Both the position numbers and the translations under genes were made by a program. Shown in pieces: positions 10,701 to 22,483 of a stretch of 64,000 nt of DNA (positions are counted from its first letter, which is position 1; every line of letters begins with the position of its first letter). The DNA is taken from assembly GCA_022818135.1 (NCBI GenBank), contig JAFMSR010000018.1, forward strand, positions 36,294,375-36,358,374, read 5' to 3'. The notes beneath the pieces are model-generated. The model made no database searches, was not told the DNA's origin, and saw only the letters and a list, made by a program, of their open reading frames with translations. The DNA is from Saxidomus purpurata. Lineage: Eukaryota; Mollusca; Bivalvia; Venerida; Veneridae.

Positions 10701-13700
10701 ACAGCTGATGGTTTAGGACCGCTCTCCCTTGCTAACATTCAGAATCACACCTTGTCAACGTGCAGTACTGTAGAAGTCCGCTCAGCTGATGATTTAGGAC
10801 CGCTCTCCCTTGCCAACATTCAGTATCATACCTTGCCGACGTGCAGTACTGTAGAGAAGTCCGCTCAGCTGATGGTTTAGGACCGCTCTCCCTTGCCAAC
10901 ATTCAGTATCATACCTTGCCGATGTGCAGTACTGTAGAAGTCCGCACAGCTGATGGTTTAGGACCGCTCTCCCTTGCTAACATTCAGTATCATACCTTGC
11001 CGACGTGCAGTACTGTAGAAGTCCGCACAGCTGATGGTTTAGGACCGCTCTCCCTTGCCAACATTCAGTATCACACCTTGCCGACGTGCAGTACTGTAGA
11101 AGTCAGCACAGCTGATGGTTTAGGACCACTCTCTCTTGCCAACATTCAGTATCACACCTTGCCGACGTGCAGTACTGTAGAAGTCCGCACAGCTGATGAT
11201 TTCGGACCGCTCTTCCCTGCCAACATTCAGTATCATACCTTGCCGACGTGCAGTACTGTAGAAGTCCGCACAGCTGATGATTTCGGACCACTCCCTCTTG
11301 CCAACATTCAGTTTCACACCTGACCAACGTGCAGTACTGTAGAAGTCCGCACAGCTGATGGTTTAGGACCACTCTCCCTTGCAAACATTCAGTATCATAC
11401 CTTGCCGACGTGCAGTACTGTAGGAGTCCGCACAGCTGATGATTTCGGACCGCTCTCCCTTGCCAACATTCAGTATCATACCTTGCCGAAGTGCAGTACT
11501 GTAGAAGTCCGCACAGCTGATGATTTCGGACCACTCTCTCTTGCCAACATTCAGTTTTTACACCTGATCAACGTGCAGTACTGTAAAAGTCCGCACAGCT
11601 GATGGTTTAGGACCGCTCTCCCTTGCCAACATTCAGTTTCATACCTTGCCGACGTGCAGTACTGTAGAAGTCAGCACAGCTGATGGTTTAGGACCGCTCT
11701 CCCTTGCCAACATTCAGTATCATACCTTGCCGACGTGCAGTACTGTAGAAGTCCGCACAGCTGATGGTTTAGGACCGCTCTCCCTTGCCAACATTGAGTT
11801 TCATACCTTGCCGACGTACAGTACTGTAGAAGTCCGCACAACTGATGGTTTAGGACCACTCTCTCTTACCAACGTTCAGTTTCAAACCTGACCAACGTGC
11901 GGTACTGTAGAAGTCCGCACAGCTGATGATTTCGGACCGCTCTCCCTTGCCAACATTCAGTATCATACCTTGCCGACGTGCAGTACTGTAGAAGTCCGCA
12001 CAGCTGATAGATTAGCACCGCTCTCCCTTGCCAACATTGAGTTTCATACCTTGCCGACGTGCAGTAATGTAGAAGTCCGCACAACTGATGGTTTAGGACC
12101 ACTTTCTCTTGCCAACATTCAGTTTCACACCTGACCAACGTGCAGTACTGTAGAAGTCCGCACAGCTGATGATTTCGGACGGCTCTCCCTTGCCAACATT
12201 CAGTATCATACCTTGCCGACGTACAGTACTGTAGAAGTCTGCACAGCTGATGGTTTAGGACCGCTCTCCTTTGCCAACATTGAGTTTCATACCTTGCCGA
12301 CTTGCAGTACTGTAGAAGTCCGCACAACTGATGGTTTAGGACCACTCTCTCTTGCCAACATTCAGTTTCACACCTGACCAACGTGCAGTACTGTAGAAGT
12401 CCGCTCAGCTGATGATTTAGGACCGCTCTCCCTTGCCAACATTCAGTATCATACCTTGCCGACGTGCAGTACTGTAGAAGTCCGCACAGGTGATGGTTTA
12501 GGACCGCTCTCCCTTGCCAACATTGAGTTTCATACCTTGCCGACGTGCAGTACTGTAGAAGTCCGCACAACTGATGGTTTAGGACCACCTTCTCTTGCCA
12601 ACATTCAGTATCTGAATGTTGGCAAAAAGAGTGGTCCTAAAGCATCAGGTGTGCGGACTTCTCTCAGTACTGCACGTCGGCGGCTGAATGTTGGAGAGAC
12701 GTCCGAAATCATCAGCTGTGCGGACTTCTACAGTACTGCACGCACAGCTGATGGTTTAGGACCGCTCTCCCTTGCCAACATTCAGTATCATACCTTGCCG
12801 ACGTGCAGTACTGTAGAGAAGTCCGCACAGCTGATGGTTTAGGACCGCTCTCCCTTGCCAACATTCAGTATCATACCTTGCCGATGTGCAGTACTGTAGA
12901 AGTCCGCACAGCTGATGGTTTAGGACCGCTCTCCCTTGCCAACATTCAGTATCATACCTTGCCGATGTGCAGTACTGTAGAAGTCCGCACAGCTGATGGT
13001 TTAGGACCGCTCTCCCTTGCTAACATTCAGTATCATACCTTGCCGAAGTGCAGTACTGTAGAAGTCCGCACAGCTGATGGTTTAGGACCGCTCTCCCTTG
13101 CCAACATTCAGTATCACACCTTGCCGACGTGCAGTACTGTAGAAGTCCGCACAGCTGATGGTTTAGGACCGCTCTCTCTTGCCAACATTCAGTATCACAC
13201 CTTGCCGACGTGCAGTACTGTAGAAGTCCGCACAGCTGATGATTTCGGACCGCTCTCCCTTGCCAACATTCAGTATCATACCTTGCCGACGTGCAGTACT
13301 GTAGAGAAGTCCGCACACCTGATGGTTTAGGACCACTCTCCCTTGCCAACATTCAGTTTCATACCTTGCTGACCTGCAGTACTGTAGAAGTCCGCACAGC
13401 TGATGGTTTAGGACCGCTCTCCCTTGCCAACATTCAGTATCATACCTTGCCGACGTGCAGTACTGTAGAAGTCCGCACAGCTGATGGTTTAGGACCGCTC
13501 TCCCTTGCCAACATTCAGTATCACACCTTGCCGACGTGCAGTACTGTAGAAGTCCGCACAGCTGATGGTTTAGGACCGCTCTCCCTTGCTAACATTCAGT
13601 ATCACACCTTGTCAACGTGCAGTACTGTAGAAGTCAGCACAGCTGATGGTTTAGGACCGCTCTCTCTTGCCAACATTCAGTTTCACACCTTACCAACGTG

Positions 13701-13917
13701 CAGTATTGTAGAAGTCCGCACAGCTGATGGTTTAGCACCGCTCTCCCTTGCTAACATTCAGTATCACACTTTGTCAACGTGCAGTACTTTAGAAGTCCGC
13801 ACAGCTGATGGTTTAGGACCGCTCTTCCTTGCTAACATTCAGTATCACACCTTATCAACGTGCAGTACTATAGAAGTCAGCACAGCTGTTGATTTAGGAC
13901 CACTCTCTCTTACAAAC
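7705..13917 (+). repeat. 81-bp satellite, subfamily B, plus orientation
   Basis: There are about 76 monomers of the 81-bp unit. Subfamily B is marked by CAGTACTGTAG, CGCTCTCCCTTGCC and CATTCAGTATC, and has fewer differences between neighbours than subfamily A. Each typical unit contains two perfect palindromes, CAGTACTG and CAGCTG. Long ORFs occur on both strands (up to about 400 codons on the minus strand) because the unit is 27 codons long and stop-free. They are cut by 2-bp AG insertions and by a TGACC variant. Multi-monomer blocks recur at offsets of 486, 1,219, 1,705 and 4,059 bp. The last monomers (13,864 onward) revert to the ACTATAG form seen at the far left edge. Confidence 0.95.
12597..12745. 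repeat. Short inverted patch with hairpin junction inside the satellite
   Basis: GCCAACATTCAG (12,597-12,608) is followed by TAT and then its exact complement CTGAATGTTGGC (12,612-12,623). From there about 130 bp of degenerate satellite runs in minus orientation, and the plus orientation resumes near 12,741 (GCACGCACAGCTGATGG). The inverted part is shorter than two full monomers and contains internal deletions. This is the signature expected of replication template switching. Confidence 0.85.
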
Positions 13918-14906
13918 GCCATTGAAATGTGTTATTGCTATTTTTGTCGATTTTACGATTTAATTTACTCCAATTACGAGCGCCTTCGCAGAAAGCAACT
14001 CTATGTTTTGTTGTTATAAATCATAATAAAGAAACGTGCATATTATAACTTGAAACTACGCCGTCTCTCTCGAATTCCAGCAGGGTCCATTACATTACAT
14101 GTTCAATTTGAGAAACGGAAAACATTACCCCAAAGGACCTGTTGGAATACCAATTCTCGGACATTTACCATTTTTCGGAATATGATTACAATATACATGT
14201 ATTTAATAATCGTAAATACCACAGACGTTATACTTACATCATTTGTTATTCAGTGAAAGTAATTTCTATGCAGTAAGTTAGCCTTAAATGCAATAGGATA
14301 CCAAAATTAGTGAAGCATACAGATGCTTAAAGTTAGCCCTTAATGCAATTTGATGATGCTTAAAGGTTTTATCACTGTTTTAAAATGAACCTTACATAAT
14401 TATAAGGAACAGCGCTTGTGTTAAAAAAGAAAAAAGCAGCTGGGAAACAGGATTATACACAAATAATATCTAAAGCCATAGTGCGTTTCAGTTTGTAAAT
14501 TTATAAATCTCCGATTCATTTAATTGATACTTTCTAATTGATGTTTTAATTGATGTTTTATGCAAATCATCTATACAGTGATGCACCGGGTAATTAAATT
14601 GAGCAAAATATGTATATTTTATGACATCTTGTCGCCAGCATGATGCATCTTTCTGCATCATCAATGTGATAGCCTTCACGTGACGTACATCACTCATTTG
14701 ATAACGACAAAAGTATAAAATATTGTCTAAGCGTCAAGTAGGTAGAAGTCTTATAGTCAGATATTTGTAATTATACAAAGAATTATTTATGATAATAACC
14801 ATTTTCATTAATTACATCAATTTGCGAAGTCGAATTTTAAAAGACATTTAACGTGGAATCAAGATGTTATTTGAAATTTTATATCCTATTCGCATTTCGA
14901 AAGTTC
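13918..14906. other. AT-rich unique DNA
   Basis: The satellite ends at CTCTCTCTTACAAACGCC and the sequence becomes unique. The longest ORF crossing the edge is only the read-through of the last satellite monomers. Small redundancies are present (two TTAGCCTTAAATGCAAT-like stretches near 14,279 and 14,334). I see no exon, RNA or element boundary. Confidence 0.5.
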
Positions 14907-15210
14907 AGACAAAACCAAAGAACCTTACAAATAATTTATCATAAATTTAATATTGAAGTACTCAAAATACAAAAGTAAGTATCAGTAATAGCAAAATGAG
15001 ACCAGCTAATGACCCTGTTCAAATGAGCATCTTAACTTCAAACTTCAAAGTCAAAAAAGATAAAGGGACACAATATCAAAGCAGAATACAAACTATATGA
15101 AAGCGGCATCAATTTAGCTCTGATTTTTTTTCTAACCCATATCATTATGGCCACAAATTTGTAAATTTTCGAATAATTAAATTTGAAATCAGCCATTACC
15201 ATTTCCCTGA
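14907..15210. repeat. 300-bp dispersed repeat, copy 2
   Basis: This is the same 300-bp sequence as 4,993-5,297, in the same orientation and about 98% identical. The visible differences are GGC/GAC, CCG/CCA, TACTG/TAATG, a one-base indel and GCT/GCC. Here the sequence continues past the copy-1 boundary into GATTCCTAGTTCGG. Copy 1 is therefore truncated at that side, or this copy has extra flanking element sequence. The pair brackets most of the satellite complex. Confidence 0.9.
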
Positions 15211-15224
15211 TTCCTAGTTCGGTC

Positions 15225-15480
15225 ATCTCAGACGAAGGCTCTGATTGAGTTGTTAGTAATGGTGCGTTGTCTGGCGTCCATCGTCCATCGTTAACATTTT
15301 ACTTAAAACTCTTTTCTCTTAAACTACATGTAAGAATTCAACAAAACTTGCTCTGTAACATCCTTGTGTTGATCGCTTTAAAAAACCGGATACTGTTTTT
15401 GGTTCATAAGTCATCGTTACTAAAAATAGACAAGAGGGCCATGATATCCCTATATCGCTCACTTCAGTACACGTGCACTT
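15225..15480. repeat. Bivalve dispersed-repeat fragment
   Basis: The stretch contains GTCTGGCGTCCATCGTCCATCG, AACATTTTACTTAAAACTC and GAGGGCCATGATATCCCTA. I recognise these words as recurrent in bivalve noncoding DNA, where they occur in longer interspersed elements. It adjoins copy 2 of the 300-bp repeat and may be part of the same larger element. No coding capacity is visible. Family assignment is from memory. Confidence 0.45.
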
Positions 15481-16130
15481 ACCTAAGGTAGTCACTTGAT
15501 GCTAAAGGGAGTCAGGAGTTGCTAAAGAAGTAACTGGTCGCTAAAAGTCACCAGCTGCCAGTGGCAGTCAGTGGTTGCTAAGGAATCACTAATCTCTAGG
15601 GGGAGTCAGTGATTGCTAAAGAAGTCAACTGTTGCTTGTTGCTAAGGACGTCAATGGTTGCGAAGGGATTCACAATGCTAAAGGTTGCTAAGTTAGACAC
15701 TGGTGATAAGGCCATCATTGACTGCAAGGGGACTAAGTTGTTTCTAAGGAAGTCAGTGGTTGCTAAGGAAGTCACTTATTCCTATTGTAGGTCAATGGTT
15801 ACTAAGGAAGTCACTGGTTACTAAGGAACTCGTTGACCTCTATGGGACTAAGTTGTTGCTCAGGAAGGCGCTAGTCTAAATTGTTGCTTGGTAAGGAAGT
15901 CTCTGGCTGCTAAGGAGCGGTGGTGTAGAGGGTTAGGTGTCTGCCGCTCATCCCGGAGGTTACGGGTTCGAGCCCCACCAAGGTCACGACCGTACCTCCT
16001 CATATGACACCAGTACTGGTTTTTCCTGGAAGCGGACCCGAGAGTGACTCGATAAGCTAAAATAAATTAGTATTAACTAAACTAAGGAAGTCAACGAATG
16101 CTAGGTAAGTAGCTGGTTACTATAGAAACT
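15481..16130. repeat. Degenerate ~19-22-bp minisatellite (GTTGCTAAGGAAGTCACTG)
   Basis: Imperfect tandem copies of GTTGCTAAGGAAGTCACTG fill 15,490-15,916 and continue from 16,082 to about 16,130 on the far side of an inserted SINE. Unit length and sequence vary from copy to copy. Translated frames are open for only about 70 codons. It is an old, diverged array. Confidence 0.8.
15917..16081 (+). mobile_element. tRNA-derived SINE with 7-bp flanking repeats
   Basis: The head reads like a tRNA: an A-box-like region at GTGGTGTAGAGGG and a B box at GGGTTCGAGCC (15,964-15,974). A non-tRNA body follows (CAGTACTGGTTTTTCCTGG, AGCGGACCCGAGAGTGACTC) and then an AT-rich tail. CTAAGGA flanks both ends (15,910-15,916 and 16,082-16,088). 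This fits a target duplication, although the host minisatellite also carries CTAAGGA, so the duplication could be coincidental. It would be transcribed by RNA polymerase III if active. Confidence 0.8.
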
Positions 16131-16179
16131 CACTCATTGGAAGCTTGTTTTTATTTCCTATATCTCTATATAGAGACAA

Positions 16180-17340
16180 AGAACCCTAAGGGCTATGTCA
16201 ATTTTGATCCCAGGGGCATAATTTGAACAAAATTGGTAGAGGCCCACTATACACTTTTACATACTAAAATTCTAAGCTATAGGCCTTTAGGTTTTGGAGA
16301 AGAAGATTTTTAAAGGTTTTGCTCTGTAAGTCTGTGTAAAACAAGTGACCCCCACCCCGAGCTGGACCTATATTGACCCCGTGGGCAACAATAATGCTAG
16401 GCGTCTGTTAGACAATGCTAAAAACTGAATATCTAAGCTCTAGACCTTGTTGTTTTGGAGAAGAAGAACTTTAAAGTTTTTGCTATACTTAGTGACCCCG
16501 GGCAAGATCATGTTGACCCGGGGGGACATGATTTTAACAAATTTGGTAGAGGTTTACGAGACAATGCTACATACTAAACATCTAACCTCTTGGATTTAGG
16601 AGAAGATTTTAAAAGTTTTTGCTAAATAAATCTATATGAAAACAAGTTACCCCTTTGTGTGGTCAATTTTGTCCAAAGGGGCATTATTTGAACAAACTTG
16701 GTAGAAGTCCACGAGACAATGTTGAACATTAGGTATCTTAGCTTTATGCCTTGCAGATTAGGTAAAGAAGATTTTAAAAGTTGTTCTTATATAAGTCTAT
16801 ATGAAAACCAGTGACCCCCTGGGTATAGTCAATCTTGATCCTCGGAGCAAATTTGAATAAACTTAGTAGAGTCCACAAGACAATGCTGCACATTCAATAT
16901 CTTAGCTCTGTGCTTTGCGGTTTAGGAGAAGAGTATTAAGTTTTTCCTATATAAATCTAGATGAAAACCAACGATCCACTTAGTTGCGGTCAATCTTGAT
17001 CCTAGGGGCAAGACTTGAACAAACTTCACAGAGGTCCACTAGACGATGCCTCACACCAAAGATCTAAGCCCTGGGCCTCGTGAATTTTATGAAGGAAGTG
17101 TCCTAGGATTTTTCTATTTTAACTTTTGCGGCCATGTTGTCCAGTCAACCGTATCTATACCATTTGAGCAATTTAAAAGAGCTCATTGCCAGGATGCTTC
17201 TGGCTTTTGCTTTGATGAAATTCTATGAAGCGGTTTATGAGAATAAGTCATTTTTGAAGCATTTGTGGACGAAGTATGTACGACGGACGGATGCCAGACA
17301 TTCAACGATCCTCAAAGCTGACCCATGTGAGGTAAAACCT
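16180..17340. repeat. Decayed bivalve tandem-core element (~150-166-bp units)
   Basis: About six diverged copies of a unit contain TTTGAACAAACTTGGTAGAG, CACGAGACAATGCT, TAGGAGAAGA and ATATAAGTCTATATGAAAAC. They begin near 16,233, 16,384, 16,532, 16,688, 16,852 and 17,017, so spacing grows from about 150 to 166 bp. The 3' side ends in ACGACGGACGGATGCCAGAC. Tandem cores followed by GACGG-type tails are typical of pearl-like non-autonomous elements of bivalves, which others have linked to Helitrons. The ORFs near 17,046-17,370 are part of this repeat. Confidence 0.75.
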
Positions 17341-19060
17341 TTTGACAATCTTTTCTGGAAACTGGAATAATCCAATGCTTAACCTACATATTTTGAGACT
17401 AATTATCATGCATGTAATTAGATGATTAATAAATCATATAATAAATGGCACCTTATGGTCGACTTTATGCTTTTATGATCAACTTTTTTGGTTAATTCGA
17501 AACTCAATCGCTTGGTGCTTCCTTTATTTGCAGCACTGTCGCTTAAAATGTTTTCTTTCTTATTTTGGCAATCATAATTTTAACCGGGTAACAACGATAA
17601 CGTCACCTTTGTATAGCAATATAACACGGAAACAAAATTAATATCCCAAAGCACGTGTAACATCAAATCACACGGTATGAAAATAAAGCGTGAATTCACG
17701 TGCCTGGAAAATAATACATTCTGTCATATACTAGCATGAAAAAGAAAATGACAACTGAGCAAACCTCATTCATCAAGGAACGATCCATAAAATACCAATG
17801 TTTATTTCTCCCATAAAAGAATAGCATTGCGCGTGACTCTCAACATTGTCAAGACAATCTCGCGACACGTGCTCACGACTAAAGAATATCTAATTACAGT
17901 AATGCACTTGTCTCTCAGACTTCATCTTCATTCTTTGTGGTCTATCAGTAATTACACTGACGTCAAAACACAACAGTCAAATATATAGTTGGCACCTTCT
18001 GTTCTGTACTTTCCAAACGCTATATAATGCCGTTCGGTAAGTGTGTTCTCACATTAAACTAGTTCTGTGCAAGTATCATCCCCAATGTCTATTATGTAAT
18101 AATGAGTCATTCCTCTTTTATCAATGCCTACAGAGGTGTCTGAATATTTCGTCGGCAAAGTTCAACATGACAACACATATAACAAGTCAATAAATAATAC
18201 AGCACCAAAATGAAAATGTATATCCTGGTTATTTGTTAGTATGCTATAGGCCTGTCTTATATGCGGATTTTAAAGGCTGTAGGCAACAGAACTTGACTGG
18301 TGTTTTCTAAACTGTTATGTTTTTCAACACGAATTTCTCAGAGACCTACAGGTCAGGTGACCATGTATTAACCTATTACGTGATGATGTGTATCTCTGTA
18401 TGTTTTACGAAGGCGTAACCATTGTAAAATAACTTAAAAGTACATTTATTTATATGCCTTTTCTACTGCCATTTACCATAGTTTTAGGAATTTTTAATCT
18501 TTGTGTTATTTTCTGCACATTTTGTTGCGGATTGACACCGACTGGTTTTATGGTGATTTATGGCTAATTGATTAGTCCTTGGTGCAAAATGGTCAAATTC
18601 ATGAATGAAAAAAAGCCTAGATAGTGTTCATAATTAATATAAGGCGATTTCAAACGAATAATTCTCCAAGAAAAATTACCAGGCCTAATAAATAAGATAT
18701 TATTAGGTGAACAAACAATATTTAATAACATTTTAACAATTTTGATATTGTTCTAGAAAGTTTGCATGAGCCTCGTATAAAACTCTCGGTGTGACCTGAA
18801 TGAAGTCCTGGAGCAAAGGTACCATGACTACCTGCCGTGATCTGTCCTAAGAAATCAATAAATAGAACAAACTTTGTACCAAGAATGACCTTAATATCAC
18901 TATGTATAGGCATTAATCGTTGTTACTGATTAAATAGGAGAAAGTATTTTATTTTACTTCTTCACCAAGACAAGCGTGTCTCTAGTCTAGTGCTAAGGTA
19001 ATGGTGTCTTTAGTGCTAAGGTCTATGTCACTTATGAAAATCACATGGTTTTCTTATCAT
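17341..19060. other. AT-rich DNA without a recognisable gene
   Basis: No domain-bearing ORF is present. A single TGACGTCA lies at 17,958-17,965 and a TATA-like CTATATAAT at about 18,019, followed by TTCGGTAAGTG, which looks like a splice donor. This combination is suggestive but there is no coding exon to go with it. A short palindrome (TGAATTCACGTG) lies near 17,691. Confidence 0.4.
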
Positions 19061-19180
19061 ATTTGCCGTTTATGGCCTAGCCCCTGTTCGAATCCAGGTA
19101 ACAGTATTTATAACCGCTACCTCCACAATCACTTCTTGGTCAGAAATCCAGGAAGCAGTCAACGAGAGCAGTAAAAAGAA
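19061..19180 (+). repeat. Diverged SINE remnant related to the one at 15,917
   Basis: A B-box-like CTGTTCGAATCCAGG (19,084-19,098) is followed by ACCGCTACCTCC and by AATCCAGGAAGCAGTCAACGAG. These line up in order with ACCGTACCTCC and TTCCTGGAAGCGGACCCGAG of the SINE at 15,917-16,081. The A-box end is not recognisable. I call it a decayed copy of the same or a related SINE family. Confidence 0.45.
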
Positions 19181-19970
19181 GTTTCAAGAACCTGTCCTAT
19201 AAAACATGTCATGTCGAAATATTTGCTGCTACATTCCTGGAATGTATATGTCTACTTAATAGTACTCATAATTAATTATACATCGGTCTATTGTTTTTAA
19301 AGAGCTAAAATGTCATATTAGCCAGGCAGACATATATCTTAATAATTATGTACATTTGCTATTTCTGATAGTTTCGCCTAAGTTACTAAGAAAATAGCAT
19401 CTGCCGATGAATTCAAAATGAACATTCGACGATCGGAATTTTTGTTTAATATAACGTATGTTCACCAAATAAACCAACACTTAAAGCATTTGAGATTATT
19501 CCAAAGTCATTTGCCTTATATCCCTCATTGAAGACTGTCTTAAAGATTACATGTAAAATTATTGGATATAGTCTGTCCCTTTAACAAGAAATAACTCTGA
19601 CGTACGATCAAACTACAAACATACAATCAGTGATCATGTACTGTAAACGACTATTCAGGGAAACATTTAATTTGTGCGAATGAATCGCCTACTCTGAACG
19701 CTTTTACAAGATTAAAGGATCTCTGCACAGAAATGATATACTTCAAATATATTTATATATATTTATCATATCAAAGCTTTAAAAACTGATATGCAAGGAC
19801 AACAGTCTTTTGATTTGCTGTTCTATAGGTAGTTCTACCATGAAGAAGAGTCATAACCAGACAGTCATATCTCAGAATGAAACAACTATGGTTTAGCGTC
19901 ACATAAGAATCATTACTGTGAAATTAGTTCAAAATATTATTAAGTTCAGTACCAGAATTTATAAAACAAC
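19181..19970. other. AT-rich DNA, nothing recognised
   Basis: I see no ORF of note, no RNA motif and no repeat boundary in this stretch. Base composition matches the surrounding unique DNA. Confidence 0.4.
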
Positions 19971-20345
19971 ACTGTATATCTAGGGGCATAATTTAAACAT
20001 ACTTAATAGGGGACTGCAAGAAACTGCTAAACATAGAGTAAATAGGCTCTGAACCGTGTGGCTTAAGGCCAAAACTGACTCCAGGAGAAAGATCCGAGCC
20101 GTGTGGCTTTAGACCGAAGTTGACTCCAGGAGAAGGCTCTGAAAATAATTGATAACGAATGCCTTACAGATCTAAAATTCAGGCCTGACTGTATTCGGCA
20201 AAACTACTAATTTTCTCCCTTTGGCTGGTCTAAATGGAAAACAATTCTCTGGACAAGTTTCGTAAATGATCATCGAAAGAAAATGTATGCCAAGTTTCAA
20301 CAACATTCAGCAAATGGTGTCAGAGGACATGTCAATTGAAAAAAT
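19971..20345. repeat. Fragments of the 16-17 kb repeat family and a 45-bp tandem duplication
   Basis: CTAGGGGCATAATTTAAACA (19,980) and CAAGAAACTGCTAAACATAG echo the core unit at 16-17 kb. A 45-bp unit starting CCGTGTGGCTT and ending ACTCCAGGAGAA is duplicated in tandem at 20,054 and 20,099. After it, 20,220-20,345 carries ATGGAAAACAATTCTCTGGAC and TGTATGCCAAGTTTCAACAAC, words I associate with bivalve interspersed repeats. The whole looks like a decayed composite. Confidence 0.5.
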
Positions 20346-22418
20346 AAATGATGGTAGGTAGTCACAATAGCTCGGCATATATGCTTAAATGAGTAAAACA
20401 GAACACGATTTCAAAGAACAACATATCTGATAACCGCTTTGTGACATTAACCATTATCTAACCACGAGCAACTTTAACAAGTTTGATTTAAAAGTAACGT
20501 AGAATGCATTGCTTTTGGTAAACTACATTTCTAAATATTTAAAAATCAACGTCTGAATAACGGAGAAATATTTCCATTTCTGTGCATTCAACATTATGGT
20601 TCGAGTTCAGTTGTAAAGTTAATTGACGTTTAGTGAAAATTACATCAGCCTTCGTACGGTCAGCTGCAGGCAGATTTCATATAATCTCGATCTGAGTTTA
20701 TATTAGGGCCAAACATGGTTCTTTGAAATCTACAGGTTTCAGACCGAACCAAAATCTAATCTGCAATAACATTAGCAATATTACATACGCAAAAGGATTC
20801 ATACATCCTAGTGGAGGGGTGCTTTTCAAGAGGGGAGTGGTTTCAGCTTAGAGCTTAATTCAAAAATGCAAACATCGGAAAAGGGGCTACAAAAAGGGCA
20901 CTGTCGTTGTAAATATTAGTCGTGGTGAATATCTTTGACGGTATAGAATACCCTTTACTTACATCGTTGCTACATCAACCGTGTGTACACGAACTACAAA
21001 TGCATTGTATGAAGGTCAACTGTCGAGGTCAAGTGCGTAGATATTCAAACCTCAAAATAATGTTTGAATCTTTTTTAAATATTTAATTCATGATTCTTGC
21101 AAACAATAAGCATATTATTGTTTTGCAGAGAAGTATCATTTACAGGTTGCACCAACAACAAAAAGGTCAAGCTAATAACGACGTTTTGATGCATAGATCA
21201 TCAGAAAATCATTAAATAACCATTCTGGAGGGGCAGTCTGATCTTTCATTCCTGTTGGTCACACGTCTCATAAATATTCATGAGGCAAGAACCATTAATA
21301 ATACAGCAGACGACATTTAAATTGTAATGCGATAGCGTCTGAAACAAGACCTGGTGATTAAACTGCAGTTTCTAGAGAGATGCTCTTCAATAGACAACAG
21401 ATCCTTGAAATTAAACTGGTTTCGAATGTTTTAATAAAGTAATACTACTGTTCCAATTGACCATACGTGTAGGAAAAACATTTATCCCGAAAATGATATA
21501 ATGCTAGTAGCGTTTTCATTCTTATTGAATATAGTAACAGTTTGTATAAATAATATTTGCCAAAAATTAGAATTTGTTAGGTACGTTTACATAAATTATA
21601 TTTGTCAATTGCATAAATAACTCGATATACCTTAGTTCTTACATATTTCTGGACAGTAATTCAACACGGCCAGTTTGGAGGGTAATGTAATTTAACGGAC
21701 AAATCTTTTATGTACCAGTATGTACAGAAACACTAAATTTAATGTACTCTTTCAAGCACTTTGTCATTAGTACCAAACAACATCAAACAAGTATCTTTGA
21801 TTATTAATACTACGGACTTGCAAACCAAGAACAGGTTGTACCTTTGTTGTTAACGGCACTTGACACATGACCTGATTTAAATCCTTTCTCAAAGACAGGA
21901 AATATAATAACACGTGCTATTCATGTAGCAGCTACGTTTCTTGCGTGTTCTGAACTGTGCATACGTTCGTTTGAGCATTAATTAGAAATAAATCACGGAG
22001 TTTCATCTAAATATTTACGTAATTATGCCAGTTTATTAGAATATGCACGTTTTCGGAATAATTAACCCTTTCTTGCAAATTTGCCACACAGCTAAAGCTT
22101 CGTAGTACTGAATCAGTGCTTCAAGGTATCACACTGGTTAGACTGGCCTGGTCCAATAACATGGCCTGCTCCAGTCCCCTGTGCCATAGGCTCTCCTACA
22201 ACATTTACTACTAACTAGTAAAAGTACATTAAGTGAAGTTTTTTTGTCAAACGGTATTAGTCCAAATTAACCCAAATTACACAAATAGCTTACCCCATTG
22301 CTGCTTCGTTTTAATTAGTACGTTGATATAAAATATTTTCATTTTTTGATTCACTGTGAAGATGAATGAATCTACAAAATGATAATACCTTAATGATACC
22401 GCGGTGAATCGTTATTCT

Positions 22419-22483
22419 ACAATTAAATTAGAATGCCTCGGAAACTAGTTCACAACTAAATCAGATGCCACGGAAACTAGTTC
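22419..22483. repeat. 33-bp tandem duplication
   Basis: Two adjacent copies start ACAATTAAATTAG and ACAACTAAATCAG and end with GGAAACTAGTTC. There are a handful of substitutions between them. Confidence 0.75.

Noticed and set aside
2371..13917. CRISPR-like array of regular repeats
   Set aside because: The repeats are contiguous 81-bp monomers without unique spacers, and the sequence context is eukaryotic.
13291..14019. 242-codon plus-strand ORF with a unique C-terminal tail
   Set aside because: The tail is only read-through from the last satellite monomers into AT-rich unique DNA, with no recognisable domain.
17958..18045. Promoter with CRE, TATA-like box and donor site
   Set aside because: The elements are spaced plausibly, but no exon or downstream coding sequence can be framed.
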